A stretch of DNA of 64,000 bases. Origin: BOG-931 sp963781725 (GTDB lineage: Bacteria; Pseudomonadota; Alphaproteobacteria; Rhizobiales; Xanthobacteraceae). Below, in pieces: positions 32,331 through 41,230 of this stretch. The notes beneath the pieces were generated by a model that saw only the letters and a list, made by a program, of their open reading frames with translations, ran no database searches and was not told the DNA's origin. The translations under genes and the position numbers were made by a program. How positions within the stretch are numbered: position 1 is the first letter of the stretch; every line of letters starts with the position of its first letter. The stretch is taken from positions 62,001 to 126,000 of the forward strand of contig CAWAGV010000001.1 of assembly GCA_963781725.1 (NCBI GenBank), read 5' to 3'.

Positions 32331-32951
32331 CTACCGGTCAGCGCCGCGTTCCCGCAACTGCCTGTTTTCCGCTTCCAGCTGCGCGATGTGACGCCGGACC
32401 GGTTCAAGCGCATTGTTCAGCTCCGCTTCGCTGAACCGCGGCGTGATGTGCTGGTGGCAGTTCCAGTTGAAGCCTTCGAGATGCAGCACGACGGCGCGTT
32501 CGATCTTCGCCTTGTAGTCCGGCATCGCGAGAGTTGCGGCGAGGGCGGGATCGTCGGCGAGATCGCGCATTTCGATATGCGCGTAGACCTTGAGCCGGCG
32601 GCGGTTCGGGTAATCCATCATGAACAGCGCGGCGCGATCGTTGGCCGCCGCATTGCCGACCGTGATGTATTGCCGGTTGCCGCTGAAGTCCGGAAACGCG
32701 AGGGTTTTGTCGTCGAGGACGTGCAGGAACCCGGCCGGGCCGCCGCGATGCTGGACATAAGGCCAGCCGGTCTCTGACACAGTCGCCACGTAGAAGCTGT
32801 CGCGCGTGGCGATGAACTGCGTCTCCGCGTCGGTGAGGCGGTCGAACCTGCGGCGGCCTTTGACATTGTCCCAGTAGTCGGCGCTGCCGTTGGCCCGCTG
32901 GGCGGCTTTGACGCTTGGCGTCACCGCGATATCGAGAAATCCATCGAGCAT
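32331..32951 (-). CDS. pyridoxamine 5'-phosphate oxidase-fold protein
   Basis: The 206-residue flavin-binding split-barrel protein has FIATRDSFYVATVSETGWPY, VQHRGGPAGFLHVLDDKTLA, GNRQYITVGN and a C-terminal helix (LEAENRQLRERG). These oxidoreductases use FMN, F420 or haem; the substrate is not predictable. ATG 32951 follows AAGGAG, and the longer open frame upstream overlaps the divergent regulator and is not used. It is divergent from a LysR gene that probably controls it. Confidence 0.85.
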   Translation of the reverse strand: MLDGFLDIAVTPSVKAAQRANGSADYWDNVKGRRRFDRLTDAETQFIATRDSFYVATVSETGWPYVQHRGGPAGFLHVLDDKTLAFPDFSGNRQYITVGNAAANDRAALFMMDYPNRRRLKVYAHIEMRDLADDPALAATLAMPDYKAKIERAVVLHLEGFNWNCHQHITPRFSEAELNNALEPVRRHIAQLEAENRQLRERGADR

Positions 32952-33011
32952 TGAATGGCTCCTTGACGCTACCCGCAAAATATTCGTTTCCGGCTCTGGC
33001 AATAATCCTGC

Positions 33012-33043
33012 AATTCTGGAATTGATTATTCCGAATTCTGGAA
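33012..33043. promoter_or_regulatory. candidate LysR operator in the divergent promoter
   Basis: AATTCTGGAA occurs twice, at 33012 and 33034, exactly 22 bp (two helical turns) apart. Between them lies the dyad GGAAT-TGATT-ATTCC (33018-33032). The layout fits a regulator that binds two faces of DNA between divergent genes. Confidence 0.6.
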
Positions 33044-33083
33044 GAGTGGACGGGCCGTCCCGAAACATGGAGCGCCTGGAAGC

Positions 33084-34043
33084 ATGGATCGCCTCGAAGC
33101 TATGGCCGTGCTGGTGGCCGCGGTCGAAACCGGCAGCCTGTCGGCCGCCGGCCGCAAGCTCGGAATGCCGCTGCCGACGGTGAGCCGCAAGCTCTCGGAG
33201 CTTGAAGCCCATCTACGCACGCGGCTTCTCAACCGCACCACGCGCCGGCTGATGCTGACAGAAGCCGGCAGCGCTTACCTCGAAGCGAGCAAGCGCATTC
33301 TCGACGAGGTCGGCAATGCCGAGCGATTGGCCGCCGGCGAGTACAGCGAGCCGCGCGGGCATCTTGCCGTCACGGCGCCGATCGTGTTCGGGCGCCTGCA
33401 CGTCCTGCCGGTGATCAACGCGTTTCTTGCCAAATTTCCGCAGATCGACGTCCGGCTCAGGCTGTCCGACCGTTACCTGCATCTGATCGACGATCACATC
33501 GACGTCGCCGTGCGCCTCGGCCGGCTGTCCGACAGCAGCCTCAAGGCGACCCGTGTCGGTGCCGTGCGCTATGTCATCTGCGCGAGCCCGCGGTATCTGG
33601 AAAACCACGGCACGCCGAAAACGCCGCAAGATCTTTCGGCGCTGGACTGCATCACGTTCGACGACGCGGCGACCGCCACCGTCTGGAACTTCGCGGCGCG
33701 CGCCGCACGCAAGAAGATGCAGCCGGTGCAGATCCGTTCGCGGCTCTCCGTCAACACCGCCGAAGCCGCCATCGATGCCGCGGTGGCCGGTGTCGGGGTC
33801 ACGCGGGTGCTGTCGTACCAGGCGGCCGAAGCGGTAGCGCGGGGCAAGCTGAAGATCGTGCTCGGCGCATTTGAGCGCGAACCGCTGCCGGTTCATCTCG
33901 TCCATGCCGGGCAGGGGGCGCTGGCGCTGAAGACGCGGAGTTTTCTTGAATTCGCGGCGCTGCGCCTGCGGCAGCGTCTCGCCGCACTTCCGAAGGCCGT
34001 TCAATCAGCCCCGGATAGTGCGGCGCCGGCTCGAACGCGGTGA
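33084..34043 (+). CDS. LysR-family transcriptional regulator
   Basis: The 319-residue regulator has the N-terminal helix-turn-helix MAVLVAAVETGSLSAAGRKL, GMPLPTVSRKLSELE and LLNRTTRRLMLTEAG, then a type 2 periplasmic-binding effector domain (GHLAVTAPIVFGRLHVLPVI, VAGVGVTRVLSYQ). It resembles the large group of AaeR/PA0477-like regulators next to oxidoreductase genes. It is divergent from the PPOX-fold gene. Confidence 0.9.
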   Translation: MDRLEAMAVLVAAVETGSLSAAGRKLGMPLPTVSRKLSELEAHLRTRLLNRTTRRLMLTEAGSAYLEASKRILDEVGNAERLAAGEYSEPRGHLAVTAPIVFGRLHVLPVINAFLAKFPQIDVRLRLSDRYLHLIDDHIDVAVRLGRLSDSSLKATRVGAVRYVICASPRYLENHGTPKTPQDLSALDCITFDDAATATVWNFAARAARKKMQPVQIRSRLSVNTAEAAIDAAVAGVGVTRVLSYQAAEAVARGKLKIVLGAFEREPLPVHLVHAGQGALALKTRSFLEFAALRLRQRLAALPKAVQSAPDSAAPARTR

Positions 34044-34219
34044 ATGAATCGTCAAAGATTCCGTCCTAAATTGAAGCATAAACCCAAGCGTATAGCGCGT
34101 CGAATAAACCTTATTTTTAGCCTGTTATTTAAACTGATCTTAGACCCTACGGCATAGGTTGACGCTGCACGGCGGGAAAACAGGGCCCGTCGAAAACAAA
34201 ATAAGTTGGGAAAGGCGTC

Positions 34220-34735
34220 ATGATGAAAGCCGTCGCAAAGACGGTCGAGCCCGCCGATCGTGAGGCGCGTTTCGACCATGTTAGGCCGCACTATCTGGAG
34301 GCGCTCACGCTGGTCGAGCGTCTGCATCGTCGGCTGCTGGACGTTATCAAGGATGAATTCGACCGCCGCGGCCGCGCCGACATCAATTCGGTGCAGGCGC
34401 TGCTGTTGTACAATATCGGCGACAAGGAGCTGACCGCGGGCGAACTGCGCACGCGCGGTTACTATCTCGGCTCCAACGTCTCCTACAATCTGAAGAAGCT
34501 CGTCGAGATGGGCTTCCTCGATCACCAGCGCTCGCGTGTCGACCGGCGTTCAGTGCGCATCAAGCTGACCGATCAGGGCCGTGAAGTCCGCGACATCGTG
34601 GACGCGCTCTATCAGAAGCATGTGCGCACGGTCGAGCAGGTCGGCGGCATCAATGCCGACGAGTTCGGCGTGCTCAACAAGGCGCTGCACCGGCTCGAGC
34701 GGTTCTGGACCGACCAGATTCTCTATCGTCTCTAA
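34220..34735 (+). CDS. ldtR: MarR-family regulator LdtR
   Basis: The 171-residue winged-helix protein carries RADINSVQALLLYNIGDKEL, TAGELRTRGYYLGSNVSYNL and DHQRSRVDRRSVRIKLTDQG. This closely fits LdtR of Rhizobiales, known from Liberibacter and Sinorhizobium to regulate the L,D-transpeptidase gene ldtP and osmotic stress tolerance. The next gene downstream is indeed an L,D-transpeptidase. A strong terminator separates the two, so they are independent transcripts. Confidence 0.88.
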   Translation: MMKAVAKTVEPADREARFDHVRPHYLEALTLVERLHRRLLDVIKDEFDRRGRADINSVQALLLYNIGDKELTAGELRTRGYYLGSNVSYNLKKLVEMGFLDHQRSRVDRRSVRIKLTDQGREVRDIVDALYQKHVRTVEQVGGINADEFGVLNKALHRLERFWTDQILYRL

Positions 34736-34784
34736 AAGGCTGCCAATCTCACTTCGCCAGATTAACAGTGTACTGGCGTAACTA

Positions 34785-34814
34785 GGCCCCGGCGCAAATG
34801 CCGGGGCTTTTTTT
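34785..34814 (+). terminator. intrinsic terminator of ldtR
   Basis: GCCCCGGC (34786-34793) pairs with GCCGGGGC (34800-34807), followed by seven T. Confidence 0.9.
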
Positions 34815-34987
34815 GCTTCCGGACAGCTCCGCCCGGCGGCGTAACCTTTGCGAAAACATCGGGGCGCGTCGTGCGGCCATAATATTGCCGGCCACCCGCC
34901 CTAGTGGTTCCGGCGGGATATGTCCCTTTGGGCCGCCGCCGGTTGCATGATAAAGCGGGGGCCGGGGACGACGTCAGGACGCATACG

Positions 34988-36292
34988 ATGAACAAGTCCG
35001 GCTCGTTTGACGGCCGCCGTAACGGCGTCAACCGGCGTGCCATGCTCAGGCATCTGGCCGGGGCCGCAGTGCTGACCGGCGCCTTCGCCCGGCGCGCCGG
35101 CGCCGAGGATGCCGCGCTCGACGCCCTGATGAACGACAACAACGGCCAGTTCGGCCAGAATTTCGATCAGGGCTCGCGCACTATCCAGATGCCGAAAGCG
35201 ACCGCGCCGACGCTGTCGCCCTCGACCGCGCAGATTACCGAGCAGGCGATCAAGACCTATGACGACATTGTCGCGCGGGGCGGCTGGCCGACCGTGCCGC
35301 AGACCGGCGACCTGCAGGTCGGGGCGCGCGACGCGAGCCTCGTGCCATTGCGCCAGCGGCTCGCGGCGTCGGGCGACCTCGATCCGAATGCGGTCGCCGC
35401 CGACAACGACATTTACAACTCGTATGTCGAAGAGGCCGTGCGCCGGTTCCAGGCCCGCCACGGCCTGACGACCGACGGCGTGGTGCGCGCCTCGACGCTC
35501 GCGGCGATGAACATTCCGGCGGCGACGCGGCGCGATCAGCTCAAGGTCAATATCGAGCGGCTGAAGACCCTGACCACCAATCTCGGGCCGCGCTACGTGG
35601 TGGTGAACATTCCGGCGGCGCGCGTCGAAGCCATCGAGAACGGCGTCGCCGTGCAGCGCCATACCGCGGTGGTCGGCAAGCCGGACCGGCCGTCACCGGA
35701 CATCAACAGCAAGATCGTCCAGGTCAACTTCAATCCGTTCTGGACGGTGCCGGTGTCGATCGTGCGCAAGGACTTGATCCCGCTGATGCAGGACAAGCCG
35801 GATTACCTCACCGACAATCACATCCGCATCTATGACGGACAGCACCGCGAGGTGCTGCCGTCGCAGATCAACTGGTATTCGGAAGAGGCGGTGCATTACA
35901 CGTTCCGGGAAGATCCGGGCGATCACAACTCGCTCGGCCGCATCCGCATCAATTTCCCGAGCCAGTACGGCGTCTATATGCACGACACGCCGCTGAAGAA
36001 TTTGTTCGGCGGGGATTTCCGCTACGATTCCTCCGGCTGCTGCCGCGTGCAGAACGTGCAGGAGCTGGTCGCCTGGCTGCTCGACGGCACCAAGGGCTGG
36101 GGGCCGGATCACATCGCGGAAGCCATCAAGTCGGGCGACCAGGTCAACGCCAACCTGACCAAGCCGATACCGCTGCACTGGGTCTATGTCACCGCGTGGT
36201 CGGCGTCGGACGGCATCGTGCAATTCCGGGAAGATATTTATAACCGCGACGGTCTCGGCATGCCGTCGGTCCAGGCCGAAACCAAGCTCTGA
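34988..36292 (+). CDS. ldtP: L,D-transpeptidase (YkuD family), LdtP-like
   Basis: The 434-residue exported enzyme has a twin-arginine-like start (NRRAMLRHLAGAAVLTGAFA). It has a peptidoglycan-binding domain (YVEEAVRRFQARHGLTTDGV) and a YkuD catalytic domain ending in the His...SSGCCR motif (VYMHDTPLKNLF; YDSSGCCRVQ), where the first Cys of CCR is the nucleophile. It forms 3-3 cross-links or attaches proteins to peptidoglycan. ATG 34988 was chosen because it opens the signal peptide. Control by LdtR is known for the family. Confidence 0.9.
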   Translation: MNKSGSFDGRRNGVNRRAMLRHLAGAAVLTGAFARRAGAEDAALDALMNDNNGQFGQNFDQGSRTIQMPKATAPTLSPSTAQITEQAIKTYDDIVARGGWPTVPQTGDLQVGARDASLVPLRQRLAASGDLDPNAVAADNDIYNSYVEEAVRRFQARHGLTTDGVVRASTLAAMNIPAATRRDQLKVNIERLKTLTTNLGPRYVVVNIPAARVEAIENGVAVQRHTAVVGKPDRPSPDINSKIVQVNFNPFWTVPVSIVRKDLIPLMQDKPDYLTDNHIRIYDGQHREVLPSQINWYSEEAVHYTFREDPGDHNSLGRIRINFPSQYGVYMHDTPLKNLFGGDFRYDSSGCCRVQNVQELVAWLLDGTKGWGPDHIAEAIKSGDQVNANLTKPIPLHWVYVTAWSASDGIVQFREDIYNRDGLGMPSVQAETKL

Positions 36293-36355
36293 CCGGGCTG
36301 CCCCGGCGTCCATTTCCGGATTTTGCTTGGATTTTATCCGGGCTACGCTTGGCGT

Positions 36356-37009
36356 ATGCCGTTCTCGCTGAACCTTTATCACGATCAGATCGGCGCAAGC
36401 GGCGCGAGCTCGGCGCCGCTTCCTGCGGCGCATCGGCTGCTTTATGTGCGTCATGGCCGCGCCGAGATCAACGGTCAGAAAGCAAATACCGATACGGCGA
36501 CCTATCGCGACGGCACCGTCACGATGAAGTCGGCCGGCGAATGGTGCCAGGTCTGGCGCTGGGAGCTGGCGTTGCCGAACGCCGCGCCGGTCTTGCTGGA
36601 AGGCGAGGGCGTGTTCTCCAGCCTGCGCATGTCGCGGGTGATCAACACTCTCGCGATGCCGGAAGGGACGCATTGGCTGTTCCGCCTCGACCAGATCGTC
36701 ACCGGCCCCGGCCGCATCGCCGACCGGCATCAGCATCCCGGTCCCGGCATCCGCTGTTTGCTGGAGGGCACGTTCAATGTGCAGCAGGACGCGGAGTCGC
36801 ATCGTGACCTCGCGCCGGGCGACGCGTGGTGGGAGACCGGCTCCGACACCGTGGTCGCATGGAGCTCGCGGCAAATGGCGGCCAAGTTCCTGCGCGGCAT
36901 GGTGCTGCCGGTGGAATGGGAAAGCAAAGTCACCGGCACCTGGCTGTCCGGCAAAACGCCACCGCCGGGAAACTGGAAGCTTTATCTCGACCGGGTGATC
37001 GTCGTTTAG
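36356..37009 (+). CDS. cupin-domain protein
   Basis: The 217-residue protein has a beta-barrel with the metal-site region DRHQHPGPGIRCLLEGTFNV and a second motif, LAPGDAWWETGSDTVVAWSS. It ends YLDRVIVV. It may be a single cupin with a degenerate first half (RLLYVRHGRAEINGQ). The substrate is unknown. It precedes an amidohydrolase by 89 bases on the same strand, hinting at a joint catabolic role. Confidence 0.75.
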   Translation: MPFSLNLYHDQIGASGASSAPLPAAHRLLYVRHGRAEINGQKANTDTATYRDGTVTMKSAGEWCQVWRWELALPNAAPVLLEGEGVFSSLRMSRVINTLAMPEGTHWLFRLDQIVTGPGRIADRHQHPGPGIRCLLEGTFNVQQDAESHRDLAPGDAWWETGSDTVVAWSSRQMAAKFLRGMVLPVEWESKVTGTWLSGKTPPPGNWKLYLDRVIVV

Positions 37010-37059
37010 CACGTGGTCCGGTTACCGTCGGGCCGATATCGCCACACCCTCATTCGCGC

Positions 37060-37065
37060 TATAAT
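37060..37065 (+). promoter_or_regulatory. candidate -10 box for the amidohydrolase gene
   Basis: A perfect TATAAT lies 34 bases before the GTG start. I see no convincing -35 partner. Confidence 0.35.
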
Positions 37066-37098
37066 CTGTGGCAACAGAAGTCCCCACGGAGGACCGCC

Positions 37099-38199
37099 GT
37101 GAACATCGAAGCCCGACAAATCGACCGCAACGCCAAGACCAAGCTCAGCATCATCGATTGCGACATTCATCCGAAGAGCTCGCTCGAGGATTTGCGCCCG
37201 TACCTGAGCAATCGCTGGTGGGACTACGCGATGACCTACGGCGCGCGCTCGCACCATGGCTACGTCAAGGGCTTTCCGTATCCGAAGGGCCAGCCGCTGG
37301 CGTCGCGCCGCAACTCCTGGCCGCCGGACGGCGGGCTGCCGGCCAGCAATTACGAATTCATGCGCGAACAGTATCTCGATTGCTACGGCATCGACCATGC
37401 GGTGATGAATCCGCTGTCGCCGTCGGGACAGGGCGAGCAGAACGACGAATACAGCGCGGCGCTGGCGTTTGCCGCCAACGAATTCCAGCTCAATCACTGG
37501 AACAAGCTCGATCCGCGGCTCAAGGCCTCGCTGATCGTGCCTTATGAGGATCCGGAAGCCTCGCGCGCGGAAATCCGCAAGCGCTCGGGCGACAAGCGCT
37601 TTGCCCATGTGCTGATGCTGACGCGCACCAGCGAACTGATGGGCCGCCGCCGGTACTGGCCGATCTATGAAGCCGCCTGCGAAGCCAACATTCCGGTCGG
37701 CGTGCACGTGTTCGGCTACAGCGGCCGCGCCGCCAGCAACACCGGCTGGCCGTCGTTCTACATCGAGGAGATGACCGAGCACTCCAACGCCTGCCAGGCT
37801 CAGGTCGTGAGCCTGATCATGGAAGGCGTGTTCGAGGCGTTCCCGCAATTGAAAATGGTCTTCATCGAGGGCGGCTTCGGCTGGATCCCGGCGCTGGGCC
37901 ACCGCATGGACCGCAACTGGAAACGCATGCGTTCGGGTCTGCCGAATCTCAAGCGCAAGCCGTCGGAATATCTGCACGACCACTTCTGGGTCACCACCCA
38001 GCCGATGGAGGAGCCGGACAATCCGGCGCATCTCGCCGACCTCATGGAAGCGATCGGCTTCGACCGCATCCTGTTCTCGTCGGACTACCCGCACTGGGAT
38101 TTCGACGACCCGTTCGTGGCGCTGCCGGCAAGCCTCGGCAAGGAGCGCTGCGAGCAGGTCTATTCCGGCAACGCCAAGGCGCTGTACGGCTTCGCCTGA
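37099..38199 (+). CDS. amidohydrolase family 2 metal-dependent hydrolase
   Basis: The 366-residue protein has the PF04909-type pattern: DCDIHPK at the start (metal His), VGVHVFGYSG (His), VFIEGGFGWIPALGHRMD, and the terminal FSSDYPHWDFDDP (Asp and His). The family includes decarboxylases and hydrolases of aromatic acids such as ACMS decarboxylase. The start is GTG 37099, eight bases after GGAGG. The substrate is unknown. Confidence 0.88.
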   Translation: MNIEARQIDRNAKTKLSIIDCDIHPKSSLEDLRPYLSNRWWDYAMTYGARSHHGYVKGFPYPKGQPLASRRNSWPPDGGLPASNYEFMREQYLDCYGIDHAVMNPLSPSGQGEQNDEYSAALAFAANEFQLNHWNKLDPRLKASLIVPYEDPEASRAEIRKRSGDKRFAHVLMLTRTSELMGRRRYWPIYEAACEANIPVGVHVFGYSGRAASNTGWPSFYIEEMTEHSNACQAQVVSLIMEGVFEAFPQLKMVFIEGGFGWIPALGHRMDRNWKRMRSGLPNLKRKPSEYLHDHFWVTTQPMEEPDNPAHLADLMEAIGFDRILFSSDYPHWDFDDPFVALPASLGKERCEQVYSGNAKALYGFA

Positions 38200-38340
38200 T
38201 CTGTCCAAATCCGCCGCTAATTCCCACATCTAGCGGCGTTATCCGCTGAAATATGCCATGCCTTGCGTCTGTGCGCTGGCATCGGTCCGGCGCGGGGTGT
38301 ATCTAGCGGGCAAACACCCCCGTTGCCGTCAGGAGTGAGC

Positions 38341-39645
38341 ATGTCGGTATCCCCCAATGCCAAGGCGGCAGACGAGGGCTTTTTCTCGTCGGCGTTGGCT
38401 GAAACCGATCCGGAAATCGCCGATGTCATCGCGCTGGAACTTGGCCGGCAGCGCGACGAGATCGAACTGATTGCCTCGGAGAACATCGTCAGCCGCGCCG
38501 TGCTCGAGGCGCAGGGCTCGGTGCTGACCAACAAGTATGCCGAAGGCCTGCCGGGCAAACGCTATTACGGCGGCTGCCAGTTCGTCGACATTGCCGAGCG
38601 CGTGGCGATCGAGCGGGTCACGAAACTGTTCGGCTGCGGCTTTGCCAACGTGCAGCCGCATTCCGGCGCGTCGGCCAATGCCGAAGTGTTCATGGCGCTG
38701 ATGCAGCCCGGCGACACCTTCATGGGGCTGAACCTCGCCGCCGGCGGACATCTGACTCACGGCTCGCCGGTGAACATGTCCGGCAAGTGGTTCAAGGTGG
38801 TGCCGTATGGCGTGCGGCGTGACGATCACCTGATCGATATCGAGGAAGTCGAGCGGCTGGCGAAAGCGCACAAGCCCAAAGTGATCGTCGCCGGCGGCTC
38901 GGCCTATCCGCGCGTCATCGACTTCCGCCGCTTCCGCGAGATTGCCGACGAGGTCGGCGCCTATCTGATGGTCGACATGGCGCATTTTGCCGGACTGGTC
39001 GCCGGCGGCGCGCATCCAAGCCCGCTCCCGCACGCCCATGTGGTGACGACGACGACGCACAAGACGCTGCGCGGGCCGCGCGGCGGCGCCGTCCTCACCA
39101 ACGACGAGGAGCTGGCGAAGAAGCTCAACTCCGCGGTATTCCCCGGCATGCAGGGCGGCCCGCTGATGCACGTCATCGCCGCCAAGGCGGTGGCGTTCGG
39201 CGAGGCGCTGCGGCCGTCGTTCAAGCTTTACGCCAAGAGCGTCGTCGAGAACGCCAAGGCGCTTGCCGAAACGCTGAAAGCGCGCGGCCTCGACATCGTC
39301 TCCGGCGGCACCGACACGCACCTGATGCTGGTCGATCTGCGCAAGAAGAAGCTGACCGGGCGGGTCGCCGAAGTCGCGCTCTGCCGCGCCCACATCACCT
39401 GCAACAAGAACGGCATCCCGTTCGATCCGGAGAAGCCGCTGGTCACATCGGGCGTGCGGCTCGGCACGCCGGCCGGCACCACCCGCGGCTTCGGCATCGC
39501 CGAATTCCGGCAGGTCGGCGACATGGTCTGCGAAGTGCTCGACGCGCTGTCGAAGAGCGGCGCCGATCAGGACGCGCCGGCGGAAGCCAGCGTGCGGGAA
39601 AAGGTCCGGCGGCTGGTCAGCCGGTTCCCGATCTACGAAGGGTAA
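38341..39645 (+). CDS. glyA: serine hydroxymethyltransferase
   Basis: The 434-residue PLP enzyme interconverts serine and glycine with tetrahydrofolate. Motifs are ELIASENIVSRAVLEAQGS, TNKYAEGLPGKRYYGGC, and the PLP-lysine loop VVTTTTHKTLRGPRGG. The C-terminal region has TSGVRLGTPAGTTRGFG. AGGAG precedes the ATG. It leads the glyA-nrdR-ribD-ribE-ribH-nusB-thiL core cluster, whose gaps are at most 32 bases. Confidence 0.97.
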   Translation: MSVSPNAKAADEGFFSSALAETDPEIADVIALELGRQRDEIELIASENIVSRAVLEAQGSVLTNKYAEGLPGKRYYGGCQFVDIAERVAIERVTKLFGCGFANVQPHSGASANAEVFMALMQPGDTFMGLNLAAGGHLTHGSPVNMSGKWFKVVPYGVRRDDHLIDIEEVERLAKAHKPKVIVAGGSAYPRVIDFRRFREIADEVGAYLMVDMAHFAGLVAGGAHPSPLPHAHVVTTTTHKTLRGPRGGAVLTNDEELAKKLNSAVFPGMQGGPLMHVIAAKAVAFGEALRPSFKLYAKSVVENAKALAETLKARGLDIVSGGTDTHLMLVDLRKKKLTGRVAEVALCRAHITCNKNGIPFDPEKPLVTSGVRLGTPAGTTRGFGIAEFRQVGDMVCEVLDALSKSGADQDAPAEASVREKVRRLVSRFPIYEG

Positions 39646-39651
39646 AAGGCA

Positions 39652-40128
39652 ATGCGCTGTCCGAGTTGCAGCAGCCTCGATACCCAGGTCAAGGATTCGC
39701 GGCCGACGGAGGATTCGTCCGTCATCCGCCGCCGCCGTGTCTGCCTGACCTGCAATTTCCGCTTCACGACTTTCGAGCGCGTGCAGTTGCGCGAGCTCAC
39801 CGTGATCAAGCGCGCCGGACGCCGGGTGCCGTTCGACCGCGACAAGCTGCTGCGCTCGATCCAGATCGCCTGCCGCAAGCGCCCGGTCGATCCGGAACGC
39901 ATCGACCAGGTGGTGTCGAAGATCGTCCGCGAGCTGGAGAGCATCGGCGAGAGCGATATCTCGTCGGAGACCATCGGCGAGACGGTGATGGAGCACCTGC
40001 GCGAGCTCGACGACGTCGCCTATGTGCGGTTTGCCTCGGTGTATCGCAATTTCCGCGAAGCCAAGGATTTCGAGACGGCGCTGGCCGAACTGTCGGGCGA
40101 AGAAGCCGCCGAGCTCGCCCGCAAGTGA
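39652..40128 (+). CDS. nrdR: transcriptional repressor NrdR
   Basis: The 158-residue protein has an N-terminal zinc ribbon (MRCPSCSSLDTQVKDSRP, RRRRVCLTCNFRFTTFE) and an ATP-cone (VIKRAGRRVPFDRDKLLRSI). NrdR senses nucleotide state and represses ribonucleotide reductase genes. It starts six bases after glyA, and its stop overlaps the ribD start (GTGA). Confidence 0.97.
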   Translation: MRCPSCSSLDTQVKDSRPTEDSSVIRRRRVCLTCNFRFTTFERVQLRELTVIKRAGRRVPFDRDKLLRSIQIACRKRPVDPERIDQVVSKIVRELESIGESDISSETIGETVMEHLRELDDVAYVRFASVYRNFREAKDFETALAELSGEEAAELARK

Positions 40129-41225
40129 GCATCAACGCCGCGGCCGACGATCGCTTCATGGCGCTGGCGCTGGCGCTCGGCCGCCGCGGGCTTGGGCAAG
40201 CCTGGCCGAACCCGGCGGTCGGCGCGGTCATCGTCAAGGACGGCATCATGGTCGGGCGCGGCTGGACCCAGCCGGGCGGGCGGCCGCACGCCGAAGTCGA
40301 GGCGCTGCGCCGCGCCGGCGCAGCGGCGCGCGGCGCTACCCTCTATGTGACGCTCGAGCCGTGCTCGCATTTCGGCAAATCGCCGCCATGCGCCGACGCG
40401 GTGATCGCCGCCGGCATCGCCCGCGTCGTGTCGGCGATCGAGGATCCCAATCCCGAGGTTGCGGGGCAGGGCCACGCGCGGCTGCGTGCCGCCGGCATTG
40501 CGGTCGATATCGGCACCGGCGCCGCACAGGCGCGGCACGATCATGCCGGCCACATCTTGCGCATGACCAAGGGGCGGCCGCGCGTGCTGCTCAAGCTCGC
40601 GATCTCCGCCGACGGCATGGCGGCTGCGGCCGGCGGCAAGCCGGTGGCGATCACCGGCGAGGACGTCCGTCAGCGCGTGCATCTGCTTCGCGCCGAGAAC
40701 GATGCGATCATGGCCGGCATCGGCACCGTGCTGGCCGACGATCCGATGCTGACCTGCCGGCTGCCGGGCATGGCGAAGCGTTCGCCGGTGCGGATCGTCG
40801 CCGATAGCATGTTGCGGCTGCCGCTTACTTCGAACCTCGTTCGCAGCGCCATCGACGTGCCGGTCTGGGCGCTGTGCGGGATGCGGGCGCCGCAGCAGGC
40901 CGAGTTCGCGCTGTTGCCGCTCGGCGTCGAGGTGCTGCGTTCGCCGGACAGCGCCGAGCGGCTCGATCTGGCTGACGCCCTGGGACTTCTCGCGGCGAAA
41001 GGCATTACCCGGCTGATGGTGGAGGGTGGCCCGGCGCTTGCCGCCGCCTTCCTCGCCGCCGATCTGGTCGACGAGGCCATCCTGTTTCACGCCCCGATGC
41101 TGGTTGGACCGCAGGGCCTGGACGCGCTTGCATCGGACGCGATGGCGGCGCTCTCTAGGCAGCTGAAGAAGCTATCGACCGAGCCGGTCGGGGTCGATCA
41201 GCAAGAGACCTATGGCCGCGGGTAG
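40125..41225 (+). CDS. ribD: bifunctional riboflavin deaminase/reductase RibD
   Basis: The 366-residue enzyme has an N-terminal zinc deaminase (PHAEVEALRRAG; LEPCSHFGKSPPCADAVI) and a C-terminal reductase (LLKLAISADGMAAA, VEGGPALAAAFL). It performs the second and third steps of riboflavin synthesis after GTP cyclohydrolase II. The GTG start overlaps the nrdR stop codon by four bases, indicating translational coupling; an internal ATG at 40158 is less likely. Confidence 0.95.
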   Translation: MSINAAADDRFMALALALGRRGLGQAWPNPAVGAVIVKDGIMVGRGWTQPGGRPHAEVEALRRAGAAARGATLYVTLEPCSHFGKSPPCADAVIAAGIARVVSAIEDPNPEVAGQGHARLRAAGIAVDIGTGAAQARHDHAGHILRMTKGRPRVLLKLAISADGMAAAAGGKPVAITGEDVRQRVHLLRAENDAIMAGIGTVLADDPMLTCRLPGMAKRSPVRIVADSMLRLPLTSNLVRSAIDVPVWALCGMRAPQQAEFALLPLGVEVLRSPDSAERLDLADALGLLAAKGITRLMVEGGPALAAAFLAADLVDEAILFHAPMLVGPQGLDALASDAMAALSRQLKKLSTEPVGVDQQETYGRG

Positions 41226-41230
41226 ATAGA

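Noticed and set aside
38200..38340. Glycine riboswitch upstream of glyA
   Set aside because: I looked for the tandem aptamer motifs and saw none in the 141-base leader.
38329..39996. 555-codon minus-strand open frame antisense to glyA/nrdR
   Set aside because: It is a GC-rich shadow of strongly conserved genes, rich in Arg/His/Asp, with no family motif.
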